A stretch of DNA of 64,000 bases from Monoplex corrugatus. Lineage: Eukaryota; Mollusca; Gastropoda; Littorinimorpha; Ranellidae. How positions within the stretch are numbered: position 1 is the first letter of the stretch; every line of letters starts with the position of its first letter. The stretch lies in contig JAPXFY010000013.1 of the NCBI GenBank assembly GCA_030674185.1, positions 48,404,964-48,468,963 of the forward strand, written 5' to 3'. This document shows positions 31,999 to 43,380 of the stretch, piece by piece. The translations under genes and the position numbers were made by a program. The notes under the pieces were generated by a model, which did no database searches, was not told the origin of the DNA, and was given only the letters and a program-made list of their open reading frames with translations.

Positions 31999-32145
31999 CA
32001 CTCATCATCATCAGGTGCCTTGCTGCATGGCGTTGGCGATTATGGACTTCCATCTGTCTCTATCATTTGTTGCCTCAAGCATCTCTTCCATCCTCCTTGT
32101 CCCCAGACACTCTGCAAGTCCGTCTAGTATCTTCTCCCCTTAAAA
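31999..32145 (-). mobile_element. RTE-like LINE 3' end
   Basis: CATCATCATCAGGTGCCTTG, the CGTTGGCGATTATGGACTTCC block and GCAAGTCCGTCTAGTATC match the terminal ~145 bp of the main LINE family. Confidence 0.85.
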
Positions 32146-32256
32146 TAAGACGGAAATAGATTGGGCACATCAACCGAAGAGAGCAGGCTAACATCATCTG
32201 GACTGCTCTTCACTGGGCACCATAAGAGAGACAGACCAAAGAACATCATGGCCATG
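32146..32256 (+). mobile_element. Fragment of another LINE, C-terminal RT segment
   Basis: The frame gives IGHINRREQANIIWTALHWAP then a stop and ERDRPKNI, resembling the (W/I)GH..R......ALTWAPEG.R..GRPK pattern found at the ends of several LINE polymerases. It is very short and broken. Confidence 0.5.
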
Positions 32257-32324
32257 CAAATTTTTCCTCATACAGACTGATAATCACTGCTGCTTCTAAT
32301 TGTGCCTGGTTCAACAAGTTTATT

Positions 32325-32725
32325 TGAAATCCAAAACAAGTGTGACTGCCCGCGTTCAAGCAAACAGGAACCAGAAAAAAAAACACGAAAAAAGAACAAG
32401 AACGCGTATTTAATACAACCAGACAAGATAGGCACAAATATTCGGCCAACTGGCCTTTATCAAGCAAACAAACAAACACCAGATACAAAAATTAGGAGAA
32501 AAAGACTGGAACTTCCCTGTTGCTCCTTCCGGTGTGAGATAAGGAACAGCAGGGAAGTTTCAGTCTTTTTCTCCTCATTTTTGTATCTGGTGTTTGTTTG
32601 TTTGTGATCTTACGTTTGACAAAGGAGCCTGTTGGCCGAAAATTTGTGCCTGTCTTGTCTGGTTGTATCAAATACGCGTTCTTATTCTTCTTTCGGGATT
32701 TTTTTTTCTGATTCAGGCTTATTTG
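32325..32725. mobile_element. Foldback (long palindromic) element, best copy
   Basis: Left arm: AACGCGTATTTAATACAACC, ATATTCGGCCAACTGGCC, AAACAAACACCAGATAC, AGGAGAAAAAGACTGGAAC. After a short loop the right arm is their inverse: AGTCTTTTTCTCCT, GTATCTGGTGTTTGTTTG, TGTTGGCCGAAAATTTG, TTGTATCAAATACGCGTTC. The ~160-bp arms could form a large hairpin. No coding capacity. Confidence 0.9.
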
Positions 32726-32763
32726 ACACAACATGGCAGACCTACGTCATCTGCGCTCAACGG

Positions 32764-32816
32764 ATTTGTTTGTTTGTTTGTTTGTTTGTTTGTTTGTTTG
32801 TTTGTTTGTTTGTTAA
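32764..32816. repeat. (TTTG)13 microsatellite
   Basis: Thirteen near-perfect TTTG units. Confidence 0.97.
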
Positions 32817-32903
32817 TCTTTTAAAATGACCGGTCGGGATTCAAACCTTGACGTTCTGAACTTCTCAATTCCTAGAATCGGTCATGCAACGCATGGACAG
32901 ACC

Positions 32904-32930
32904 CCCCCCCCCCCCCCCCCCCCCCCCCCT
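32904..32930. repeat. C homopolymer (~27 nt)
   Basis: A long uninterrupted C run, with G-quadruplex potential on the minus strand. Length is uncertain. Confidence 0.9.
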
Positions 32931-33288
32931 GCCGCCTTTGTCTGATGAAATGACTATCGAGAGGCGTCGGGAGCTTGGGAGGTGATTGTCCGCAGAGTGC
33001 AGGCATTGATGCTCCGGGTCCCATCCGCACCCTCGTGGTGTTTCTTGTCAACATCTCACTTCCTGGGACGGGCGTTTTATCCACTGTACCCCTCCCTCCC
33101 TTCCTAGGACTAGCACCACCACTACCTTCAAGTATTCAGTAACAACAACACAGCCAGGTAGTAATAATGATGAACATGTATGACGCTTAATCTTAAGAGA
33201 AGCCCCAAGAGCTTACGTTAATGAAAATAGGTATACAGAAACAAACATGCCCAAGCCAAACAGCACCAACACCATACGTTTACCAAGT

Positions 33289-33292
<4 letters not shown>

Positions 33293-33319
<27 letters not shown>

Positions 33320-33337
33320 CACACACACACACACACA

Positions 33338-33373
<36 letters not shown>

Positions 33374-33442
33374 CTCAAGCACACAAATACACACACTCAC
33401 GCACGCATGCCCGTGTACACACACGCGCGCGCGCGCGCGCAC
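33293..33442. repeat. (AC)n-(GCAC)n-(CG)n microsatellite
   Basis: AC, then nine GCAC units, then degenerate CACA, then about 8 CG units. Confidence 0.95.
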
Positions 33443-33544
33443 GCAAGGCCACGGCAATGGGAGAACGGAGACGAAAGTGATGTTTATTACTATGTGGAAA
33501 GAGCAGTTTCTGAGAACATCTGAACGCTAAAAGTGAATCAGAAC

Positions 33545-33925
33545 ATGGAGGGGGGGGGGAAGAGGAGTAGAGAGAGAAGAGACACAGACAGAGAGAAGAG
33601 AGACAGACAGAGAGAAAGAGAGACAGACAGAGAGAAAGAGAGACAGAGACAGAGACAAGAGACAGAGAGACAAAGCGACAGAGACAGAAAGACAGAGACA
33701 GAGGGAGAGACAGACAGAGAGACACGGAGAGACAGAGACAGAGAGAGAAAGACAGAGAGTGAGAGACAGAGACATAAAGACAGACAAAGGGACAGACAGA
33801 GAGAGACAGCGAGAGAGAGGGAGAGAGACAGAGAGACAAAGAGAGAGAGAATCCGAGAGAATGTGAGAGAGAAAGAAAGAGACAGAGAGACAGACAGAGA
33901 CGGAGAGAAAAAAAAAACCAGGCAG
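33545..33925. repeat. ~380-bp polypurine-biased (GACA/GA)n tract
   Basis: Imperfect AGAGACAGACAGAG units. The plus strand has very few T residues. Both the Arg/Glu-rich plus frame and the Ser/Leu/Cys-rich minus frame are artefacts. Confidence 0.92.
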
Positions 33926-33929
33926 AATG

Positions 33930-34811
33930 GCAGAGAGAGGAAGACAGAACGTTTGTTCCATGCAGACGAGTCCTGGGGGAAAAAAAATAGCCGAGAACGT
34001 TGGCCAGCGGTCTTGGTACGAAGATGAGGGAAACGGAGGAGACGAGTATCAGACGAGAAGCGCAGCTGTTATGATGGACTGTATCTGATTATACATGTAC
34101 TGACCCAGGCAACGCTGCTCTAGGGACAGAAGCCACAGACAATATTTTTCAAGCATTTCATGAATGTATGAATTTATTAGACAAACAAAAAATATTCCGT
34201 TTCACTATATCAAACGTTCCACCAACTGTCTGAAATTGTCCTGCTGGCGTATGAGTTCTAATAATACAATTTATATTCCTAATAACCTTATACTTATGTC
34301 CCTCCGCATATCTTTGAACAACTATTATATTAAGCTCATAGGCCTGGCATAAATTGTTCGCACTGCATTAATGTATGTCTCTGGCTACTACATTAATGTG
34401 ATTGACCGCCTACGTTTATTTATACTGCGCTAATGTAAGTATTCAATTATATTTATGTTGCATTAGTATATTTGTTCTACCGTGTTTATACTGTATTAAT
34501 GTGCCTGTTCGATTATGTTTATAATACATTAATTTGTTTGTTTCTTTCTTTCCTTGTGTATAGTGTAACGAATACGCTCGACATAGCCTGTTTCCGCTAC
34601 ACACATGGAATTATTATTATCAATATGATTAGTTATTATTATTATCGTGTTTTTTGTTGTTGTTGTTGTTTTTTGTGTGTGTGTGTGTGTGTGCGCAAGT
34701 ACATTGAGTATATCACACACATGCGGACACACATACACTTAAACATATACTGTCTCTCCTCCATTTATGTCTTTCTCTCTCTGTCTCAACCACATGACAT
34801 GTGTATGTACA

Positions 34812-34842
<31 letters not shown>

Positions 34843-35160
34843 GCGCGCACGCACACATACGCAGGAGCGGATTATTGTCTCGGAGGGTTTTCTAAGAAAT
34901 GTGGGGGAGGGAGGGAGAGAGCCGGGCGGTGGGGGGGGGGGGTGTGCTCCCTCAAGAAAAAAATTTGACAGGAGGATTAAAACAGAAACCACTTGCTACA
35001 CTGTGTTGACGAAATCATGTTATTTGCATAACCTTAGAAACATTTATATTATTTTACTTGTTTCCGCAACGGCAGTTCGACTCAAGGACAGCTCAGGGGG
35101 AAGTTCCAGAAGTCCTGAAACCCCCTCCTCCTCCCCCTATTCCCCCTGAGGCGCGCTTGC
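33930..35160. other. Non-coding stretch with small microsatellites
   Basis: Contains (GT)n at 34673-34692 and (AC)n(GC)n at 34808-34850. At 34350-34510 ATTAATGT/TTTAT motifs recur about every 40 bp (GCATTAATGTATG, ACATTAATGTGATTG, TGTATTAATGTGCCTG, ATACATTAATTTG), a degenerate minisatellite. No gene recognised. Confidence 0.55.
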
Positions 35161-35880
<720 letters not shown>

Positions 35881-36194
35881 TTTACTTATCCGAACGGATG
35901 TTTGTTTTGTTGTATGCCTGTAGCCAAAGTATACGAGCCAGAAACAACTCCTATCTATAACAACAGCTTCTGACTTGGCTTGACACAAGCCTTAGACTCA
36001 ATATCTAATGTCCCAACTTCCAATTGTATAGCGCAAACAGTCCGTATCAAAGGCACGCCCGTTGCACTCTACATAGTTGTGACAGGACGAAAATATCTCA
36101 ATAATATTGTCTTTGTATTTGTACAAATGTATTCCACTTCAAGTCAATAATCACTAGTGCATGAACTCTGAATTTTGAGTCCGTCGTGTCCCGC
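35881..36194. other. Non-coding stretch, nothing recognised
   Basis: Unique-looking DNA between microsatellites and element A. No exon. Confidence 0.4.
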
Positions 36195-36735
36195 GTTGGG
36201 TTGCCGGGGGCTCTTTCAGTATAAGTAGTATCCCCACCTTCTGGAGGTTCTGTGCTAGAAATGTCCTCTTTTCTGTCACTGTCTTTGTTTCTGCCTTGTT
36301 GCCTTGCTTTCTGTCATTTCTACTTATTTTCTGCCTTAATGGTCCATTCACCTGTATTTTTTCGATAAAGTCTTACGTACTTTTTCTTCGGATTGATAAT
36401 TGGGTACATGTATTAAGTGCATTTTGGCTCTAAGGAGGTGAGATATGCGGAAGCAATTTTAGGTAATTTATGCCTGTTTTTATATATGTTTTGGTGTCCT
36501 TAGTATGCTTATATTTGTATTCAGGAGTGTTTTTTAAATCTCCCCTGCGCGATAAATCGGACGGAGTGGTCCTACGCCGGGGGCATGTCCTTGAATTGTG
36601 TGTGCGAATGCATTGATATGTGTACTTAATTTTCTTTTCTTTTTTTTTTCCTGTTGAAGTTTTGTGTGTTTTGAAGCGGTTATAGCCCTGATATGGCTCT
36701 GCGCAGTCGGCTGGGCTTTAAACAACAATAAAAGA
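36195..36735 (+). mobile_element. Dispersed element A (plus copy)
   Basis: Starts near TTGCCGGGGGCTCTTTCAG with a TATAAGTAG just inside and ends CAGTCGGCTGGGCTTTAAAC. Internal matches to the 42787 copy include ATGTCCT, CTGTCTTTGTTTCTGCC, GGTCCATTCACCTGTAT, TAAGTGCATTTTGGCTC and GCGAATGCATTGATATGTG. Confidence 0.88.
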
Positions 36736-36999
36736 AAGAAAAAAAAATGAGTGTTATTGTATTGGTACTGAGGGCGAATTTCTTACGGCGTTGCAAAGGA
36801 AGCTAAACCTTGATACTAGTGGCTAGCTGATCTAGGGTGAATGTGTATACGAAACTGGTCAAAGTAAATCTAGCGAACGTGGTAAATCCAAGATGGTGGA
36901 ACACATGAAAAAACACATGAAGCGATTCTTCTGAGTGAAATTGCCGACGACCCTTTGCCTGATGTTTCTTAAGTACCGACAAACATCATAAGCACTTTT
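36736..36999. other. Non-coding stretch, nothing recognised
   Basis: No repeat or exon seen. A candidate location for regulatory sequence only by exclusion. Confidence 0.3.
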
Positions 37000-37345
37000 G
37001 CATCAAATATTGATTACCACAGCTCTAAAGCATGGTGGAGTTATTGGAGTTATTTCAAGAGGATTCACTGCCCTCGGACAACTCCATATGCGCTCCACCC
37101 AAATCCGCCAGCAATTATCTGAGAGATTTCCTGAGCCTGCACAAAATCCTATACGCTGGCAAGGTCTTGAAATGGGGAAAGGGGAGAAGGGACCTATCAA
37201 ACACTAAGCTGGCACCACCAGAACGATGGAAACGTTTAGATGGGCAGCGAACAGGCCAGTTTTTAATGCTGCGGGCTGGGATTGAACTCAAGATATCAGA
37301 TCTTGAGTCCATGGCTCTACCAACTAACCCGCATATCAACAGCAA
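37000..37345 (-). mobile_element. SINE-like repeat, family S3, most complete copy
   Basis: On the minus strand a tRNA-like head reads TTAGTTGGTAGAGCCATGG (box A) and TATCTTGAGTTCAATCCC (box B). The body follows with AAACTGGCCTGTTCGCTGCC, GGTGGTGCCAGCTTAG, AAGACCTTGCCAGCG and TTTTGTGCAGGCTCAGG, ending GGATTTGGGTGGAGCGCATA. Confidence 0.8.
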
Positions 37346-37444
37346 CAGAGGACAAATATGTGAATCCTGATACACACGCGGTCGCCATCGTGAAATCGTA
37401 AGCTAGCATCTCTCGAGACCGTATGAAACCCGATCGCTTGATTG

Positions 37445-37565
37445 GCTCGCTTTAATCCAAAACAAGTACGACTGCCCGCAAACAAAGAAAGATAGAATCA
37501 GAACGCTTATTCTATACAACAGATAAGACAGGCGCCAGCACTTTTAGCTAGCTTTGTCTCCCTTT
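37445..37565. mobile_element. Foldback element, left arm only
   Basis: ATCCAAAACAAGTACGACTG, AACGCTTATTCTATACAAC and AAGACAGGCGCCAGCAC match the left arm with substitutions. The rest is missing. Confidence 0.7.
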
Positions 37566-37852
37566 GCTACGCCTATGAAACTCACCTCTGAGCTTGCACT
37601 GATACTACATCTCTGTGTCGATGCCGTATCAATGCGACTTGGCTATCCTTTATGTCCAAGTTCCTTTGTTCTAAATTAGAGGCATGCATCTTGCTGGCTT
37701 ACTTCACTTTTGATAGTTCAAACAGGTCATGAAGTAGGGCAGACAGCTGACATGGAGATAACGTGGATTCGGACAGTGGTTGTCTCTGCTCTCCGACCTT
37801 GAAGGGAAACATTTAATGTGAAAATCGAGGACAGCATGCATTCAAGCCACTG
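37566..37852. other. Non-coding stretch, nothing recognised
   Basis: No gene or repeat identified. Confidence 0.3.
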
Positions 37853-38030
37853 TTAATCTTACTCCCGCACCCTATCCACCAACTGCAAAAACTTATCCCT
37901 TTGATTTCCTCACCCTGTTCACCAGCTTCCTGCAGATAGGGTGAGGGAGTCAAAGGTTAAGTTTTTGGTTTGCTGGCATGGTTGACAATGCAGGGTGCTG
38001 GTGGACAGGGTGCAGGAGTCAAAGGGTTAA
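37853..38030. mobile_element. TTAA-flanked piggyBac-type MITE
   Basis: TTAATCTTACTCCCGCACCC ... GTGCAGGAGTCAAAGGGTTAA. The inner palindrome is shortened. Confidence 0.82.
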
Positions 38031-38082
38031 AGCGCAGAAATGTGACTGATTTTGCTGTTTGGTTACGGTCGGGGGAGGGTCA

Positions 38083-38315
38083 TTAACCTTTGACTCCCGC
38101 ATCCACCAGCTGCAAAAACTTAACCCTTTGACTCCCTCACCCTATCCACCAGCTTCCTGCATTCAACCATGCCAGCAACAAAAATACCTTGACTCCACCC
38201 TATCTGCAGGAAGCTGGTGGATAGGTGAGGGAGTCAAAGGGTTAAGTTTTTGCTTTGCTAGCATGGTTGACAATGCAGGATGCTGGTGGACAGGATGCGG
38301 GAGTCAAAGGGTTAA
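38083..38315. mobile_element. TTAA-flanked piggyBac-type MITE, internally rearranged
   Basis: TTAACCTTTGACTCCCGC ... GCGGGAGTCAAAGGGTTAA. The inner palindrome is split by ~50 bp containing an inverted GGTTGA/GCTAGC block, as if a second copy were partly nested. Confidence 0.85.
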
Positions 38316-38485
38316 AACCCCAACGCTGAAGATCGAATGGGGGATCCACTGATCTGACAACCAACATCAAGATCAGGATCTTCAACACTATCGTGAAACC
38401 TGTCGTTGTGGAGTCAAGACCTGGAGAACCACTTGTCACCACCATGAAAAGAATCCAGACTTTCATCAACATCTGCCACAGTAGG

Positions 38486-38717
38486 CATCCCGGTTAGCTC
38501 AGTCGGTAGAGCATCAGACTTTAAATCTGAGGGTCAGGGGTTCAAGTCCCCTATTGGGCGCTGCTGATTTTTCCTCAGGACCTGGCCAGTTCATGGGTTT
38601 ATGTGCATGCTTAAAGCATGTGCCACGGTCAGCATACACGTGGCGCCTGTGACGTTAGTGCATATGGAATTCGTTCCGAGCGCGGAGACGTCATCTTGAG
38701 AAACTGAAACTGAAACT
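38486..38717 (+). mobile_element. tRNA-Lys-derived SINE, family S2
   Basis: A tRNA-like head (38488-38560) is followed by the S2 body (CCTCAGGACCTGGCCAG, GGGTTTATGTGCATGC, CACGTGGCGCCTGTGACG, CATATGGAATTCGTTCC, GACGTCATCTTGAGAAAC) and a GAAACTGAAACTGAAACT tail. Imperfect 7-bp duplications flank it (CAGTAGG 38479-38485, CAGAAGG 38718-38724), and the LINE reading resumes on the other side. Confidence 0.88.
38488..38560 (+). tRNA. tRNA-Lys-like SINE head with anticodon TTA (pseudo-tRNA)
   Basis: A 73-nt cloverleaf: acceptor TCCCGGT/ATTGGGC (first pair T-C mismatched, two G-T), D stem GCTC/GAGC, anticodon stem TCAGA/TCTGA with loop CTTTAAA, T arm AGGGG-TTCAAGT-CCCCT. Box A TTAGCTCAGTCGGTAGAGC and box B GGTTCAAGTCC are intact. 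The overall sequence fits tRNA-Lys, but the loop gives UUA instead of UUU, i.e. complementary to the UAA stop codon. It is fused to a SINE body, so I treat it as a SINE promoter, not a working tRNA. Confidence 0.75.
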
Positions 38718-39184
38718 CAGAAGGATTGTTCAGACTCGCTGGCCGGACAGAAACAGTAATGAAGAACTGAGGCATCGACCAAGAGCGGCTGCAAAAAGAG
38801 GGCATCCTTCTGAAGACGCTTGAAATGGTCTGCATCCAGAACCCCAAGGGAAGCCCTCATCTGGAACCAACTAGGAGAAAAGGAAGAGAGGTCGTCCAAA
38901 AAAACACATGGCGTCGTGATCTGGAGACAAGACTAGGGACAAATCTGCCTGGGGACAAATGGAGCGACTGGTCCAGGACCGTGATGGCTGGAGGGCGTTT
39001 GTTGGTGACCTACGATATGCCATATGGTCGAGGCAATTGTAATTGTAATGCTACCACTGTTGTTATAACTCATGATGAGGACGTATATGACAAACTAAAC
39101 AAATAAAGATCAATCAAATAACTCATGATGAGAATATAACACAAACTAAACAAATAAAGATCAGTCAAGTTCAACAGACCACCA

Positions 39185-39560
39185 GTCGAAGTGGTGCAGT
39201 GGTTAAGCCAAACGGACTACCAACTGGTAGGTAGGTTATGGGTTCGAATCGCCATCAGTCTATTCAAAATTTATTGTGGGATTTTTCGGCTTCAGCCGGC
39301 TCAAGCATGCATGCTATGGGCTCACTGGGAAAACTGAGGCCCCACAGTCGTGTCTCATCCACTTCACGGATGCGTTATTGAGAGTGTTGCTCAAATTTTC
39401 TGACCAGCACCGCAGGTGTCTGTATTTCTCAGGTTTGCTAGAAGCCAGGATATATTATGATAGTAAGCGTAGAATACAGCCCTATCACGCAGTTTCCATC
39501 CTAGATGGAAAACTCCACATCATAATATTATCTCCATCGTCATCATCGCATAGTTAAAAA
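39185..39560 (+). mobile_element. tRNA-derived SINE, family S4, fullest copy
   Basis: The head AAGTGGTGCAGTGGTTAAG (box A) ... GGGTTCGAATCGCC (box B) is followed by GGCTTCAGCCGGCTCAAGC, CTCATCCACTTCACGGATG, GACCAGCACCGCAGGTGTC, AATACAGCCCTATCACGC and a TCATCATCG end. Copies at 17215 and 18456 share the body. Confidence 0.82.
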
Positions 39561-39810
39561 AAAAACTGCGCCAGCTTCTGTGGCCATGAATGAACCGAAG
39601 CTATGGTGGAAGACGAGAACTGACGCTACACATTTCCCCATATGTTTCCCATCTGGCTACACAGTAATGAATCATTAGTTAAATTGCAAACAGTGATACC
39701 AAGAGAAAACATGTACACTTTACACTGATACAGCAAGAATAGACAGTTCGTTATGAATAATTAACTAACTTACTTCTATTAACAAACAGAAACGCAAGTC
39801 ATGCCCTCAA

Positions 39811-39815
<5 letters not shown>
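39561..39815. other. Non-coding stretch, nothing recognised
   Basis: No exon or shared repeat found. Confidence 0.3.
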
Positions 39816-39845
<30 letters not shown>

Positions 39846-39888
39846 ACCTCCTCTCCTCCCATTTCTCTCACTCTCTCTATTCTCTCAT

Positions 39889-39971
<83 letters not shown>

Positions 39972-40080
39972 CACACACACATACACAAACAATTTATATG
40001 ATAAGAAGCGAACATAGCTAATCAATAATGATAATAGGCAATAAAAATATGAAACCCTTACATGAGTACAAGTGTCTCTC

Positions 40081-40136
<56 letters not shown>

Positions 40137-40312
40137 ACACACACACACACACACACACCACACCACACACACACACACACACACTACAAACACCATAAAC
40201 ACACACACACACACACTCATACACCTACAAACACTCACTCATCACACACCCACACCACACCGTCTAATATCACTTATAGTGAAAAGACGTTAAATCAAGC
40301 AACGAACGAACG

Positions 40313-40406
<94 letters not shown>

Positions 40407-40439
40407 TACACACACAAACACGCCAGTCATGCGCACAAG

Positions 40440-40495
<56 letters not shown>

Positions 40496-40625
40496 CGCAC
40501 ACACACACACACACACACACAAGAATATATATATATATATATATAGGCCTATATGTGCGTGTGTGTTATATATATTATATATATAAATATATATATTATA
40601 TATATACATGTATATATATATATAT
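39816..40625. repeat. Compound microsatellite cluster (CT, AC, TA)
   Basis: Blocks of CT (39816-39842, 40442-40490), AC (39894-39970, 40085-40250, 40314-40402, 40499-40521) and TA (40525-40625). A spacer CACTTATAGTGAAAAGACG TTAAATC at about 40270 looks like a SINE tail. Confidence 0.95.
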
Positions 40626-40687
40626 ATTTATACAAACATTTTTATTGCTGTTATTATTTGATGAGCTATGTTCGCTTCTTATCACAG

Positions 40688-40745
40688 TGTGTGTGTGTGT
40701 GTGTGTGTGTGTTGTGTGTGTGTGTGTGTGTGTGTGTGTGAACAC

Positions 40746-40776
<31 letters not shown>

Positions 40777-40815
40777 TATGTGTGTGACTGTATGTGTGTA
40801 CGTGCGTATGTGCTG

Positions 40816-40853
<38 letters not shown>

Positions 40854-41035
40854 ATATATATATAATAAAAACATGTGTGTGTGTGTGTACATATTATATG
40901 TATATATACATATACATACATATGTATATATACATATATATCTGTGGCCTTTTTCGTCGATGGCGACGGTCGGCAGCGGAAAATTAGTTATCTAATAACA
41001 CAGCAGTGCTCATGGCTAAAACAACCAATGCGCGA
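40688..41035 (+). repeat. Dispersed repeat shared with 56150-56482
   Basis: Both copies have (TG)n, AACACAGATAGACAGACAGA, GTGTGACTGTATGTGTGTAC, TA-rich blocks, then about 105 bp of nearly identical unique sequence beginning CTGTGGCCTTTTTCGTCGAT and ending ACAACCAAT.CGCGATCGG. Only two substitutions were seen in the unique part. Confidence 0.9.
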
Positions 41036-41079
41036 TCGGCACGGTTTCTGACAACGACTACAGTATATATATATACAGC

Positions 41080-41969
<890 letters not shown>

Positions 41970-42145
41970 CATATAGATTAGTTACAACCTTACCAAACAT
42001 CATGCCATAGTATAAATCTCAATACAATACAAGTGTACAAAATAAAGATAAACCTGTTCAAAGCCACCATAAATCAATGCAAATTTCTATAGTCATTGTG
42101 GTGTTGGTGGTGTCAGTTTGGTGTTCCTTTGACTCAGATTTTTGA

Positions 42146-42465
42146 AATCATCATCAGCATCAGGTGCCTTGCCGCATGGCGTTGGCGATTATGGACTTCC
42201 ATCTGTCTCTATTTCTTGTTCCTCAAGCATCTCTTCCACCCTCCCTGTCTTCAGCCACTCTGTAAGTCCGTCTAGTATCTTCTCCCTGGGTCTACCCGGT
42301 GCTCTCCTTCCTCCAGCTTTCCCGTTGTGACCAGGTGTTCCAATTCTCCTTCCCTCATAAAATGGCCTTTGAATATTGCCTGCCTTTTCCTAATCTTCCT
42401 TATGAATGATCTACTTGTGTCTGCCTCCATCAAGACTGTCTCGTTTGTTTTCTTTGCTGTCCTTT
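42146..42465 (-). mobile_element. RTE-like LINE, ~310-bp 3' fragment
   Basis: Begins CATCATCAGCATCAGGTGCC and ends GTTTGTTTTCTTTGCTGTCC. It matches the main LINE 3' region end to end. Confidence 0.9.
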
Positions 42466-42603
42466 GAAATGGAGGAATAAAACGTTCAAAGAAAATGTGC
42501 ACCCTGAGTAAACAACACACAGAAATAAGTGACAGGGAAAGCACAAGAAGACGATAAGAGGAAAAACAAAGAATGAACAAAAAAGAGAATGAAAACACAG
42601 AGA

Positions 42604-42700
42604 CAGACAAACATTCAGTTATGATTTGATGTTTAGCAGTTTGAGAGTTTTAGATAACTTTGTATGGTGTAATTTTCTTTTTCATCCCTTGACTCTCACA
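42604..42700 (+). repeat. Direct repeat flanking element A (left)
   Basis: CAGTTATGATTTGATG, TTTAGCAGTTTGAGAG, TAGATAAC and TATGGTGTAATTTTC recur in order at 43286-43380. Confidence 0.75.
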
Positions 42701-42718
42701 CAAACAATCAATTACGAT

Positions 42719-42785
42719 CCCCACCCCCACCCCATTCCCACCCACCCCCCACCCACCCCCCCCCACCCACCCACCCCCCCCCCGT
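42719..42785. repeat. C-rich low-complexity tract
   Basis: CCCAC/CCCCC runs for about 65 bp, directly before element A. Confidence 0.92.
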
Positions 42786-42786
42786 G

Positions 42787-43285
42787 GTGATGCCGGGGGC
42801 TCTTTCAGTATAAATAGTATCCCCACCTTCTGGAAATTCTGTGCTAGACATTTCCTCTTTTACATCACTGTCTTTGTTTCTGCCTTGTTCCTTTGCTTTC
42901 CGTCATTTCTTCCTATCATTTTCTGCCTTGCTGGTCCATTCACCTGTATGTGTTCGATAAAGTCTTCCGTAACTGATAATTGGTACATGTATTAAGTGCA
43001 TTTTTGGCTCTAGAGAGGTGAGATATGCCGAATTAATTTCAGGTAATTTAGGCCCGTTTTTATATGTTTTGGTGTCCTTAGGTATGCCTAAATTTTTACA
43101 TGTATTTTTCAATCCCTGTGTGATAAATTGGACGAAGTAGTGAACGCCGGGGGCATGTCCTTAGATTATGTGCGCGAATGCATTGATATGTGTACTTGAT
43201 TTCCTTTTCTGAAATTTTGTGCGTTTTGAAGCCGTTATAGCCCTGATATGGCTGTACGCAGTCGGCTGGGCTTTAAACAACAATA
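42787..43285 (+). mobile_element. Dispersed element A, reference copy (~500 bp)
   Basis: Starts GATGCCGGGGGCTCTTTCAG, has a TATAAATAG box about 20 bp in, and ends CAGTCGGCTGGGCTTTAAAC then AACAATAAC. No open frame of note. It is flanked by an imperfect ~95-bp direct repeat. It could be a solo LTR, a MITE or a long SINE; no terminal inverted repeat is evident. Confidence 0.85.
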
Positions 43286-43380
43286 ACAGACAGTTATGAT
43301 TTTATATTTAGCAGTTGTCTCAGATAACACTAAATATGGTGTAATTTCTTTTTAAATCTTTTGACTCCTTCCCGCTTCTT
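43286..43380 (+). repeat. Direct repeat flanking element A (right)
   Basis: CAGTTATGATTTTATA, TTTAGCAGTTGTC, CAGATAAC and TATGGTGTAATTTC match 42604-42700. TTTTGACTCCTTCC afterwards may be a MITE-end relic. Confidence 0.75.

Larger units (their letters stand above)
38325..39170 (+). mobile_element. LINE C-terminal RT fragment interrupted by a SINE
   Basis: Before the SINE: TTNIKIRIFNTIVKPVVV and TTMKRIQTFINIC. After it: RRIVQTRWPDRNSNEELRHR, and further on a KRKRGR-like basic block, WRRDLE-like sequence and a Trp-rich end, all frameshifted. This is the end of a LINE polymerase from a family different from the main RTE copy. The 3' end shows a direct duplication of AACTCATGATGA... and AAACTAAACAAATAAAGATCA (39067-39170). 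Confidence 0.75.

Noticed and set aside
33533..34027. Arg/Glu-rich 164-residue frame (and Ser/Cys/Leu frame on the other strand)
   Set aside because: Both arise from a degenerate GACA/GA polypurine tract.
38488..38560. Functional tRNA-Lys or suppressor tRNA gene
   Set aside because: It is fused to a SINE body with a matching second body copy at 20170, has short flanking duplications, and has a mismatched first acceptor pair. Kept only as a SINE head with an odd anticodon.
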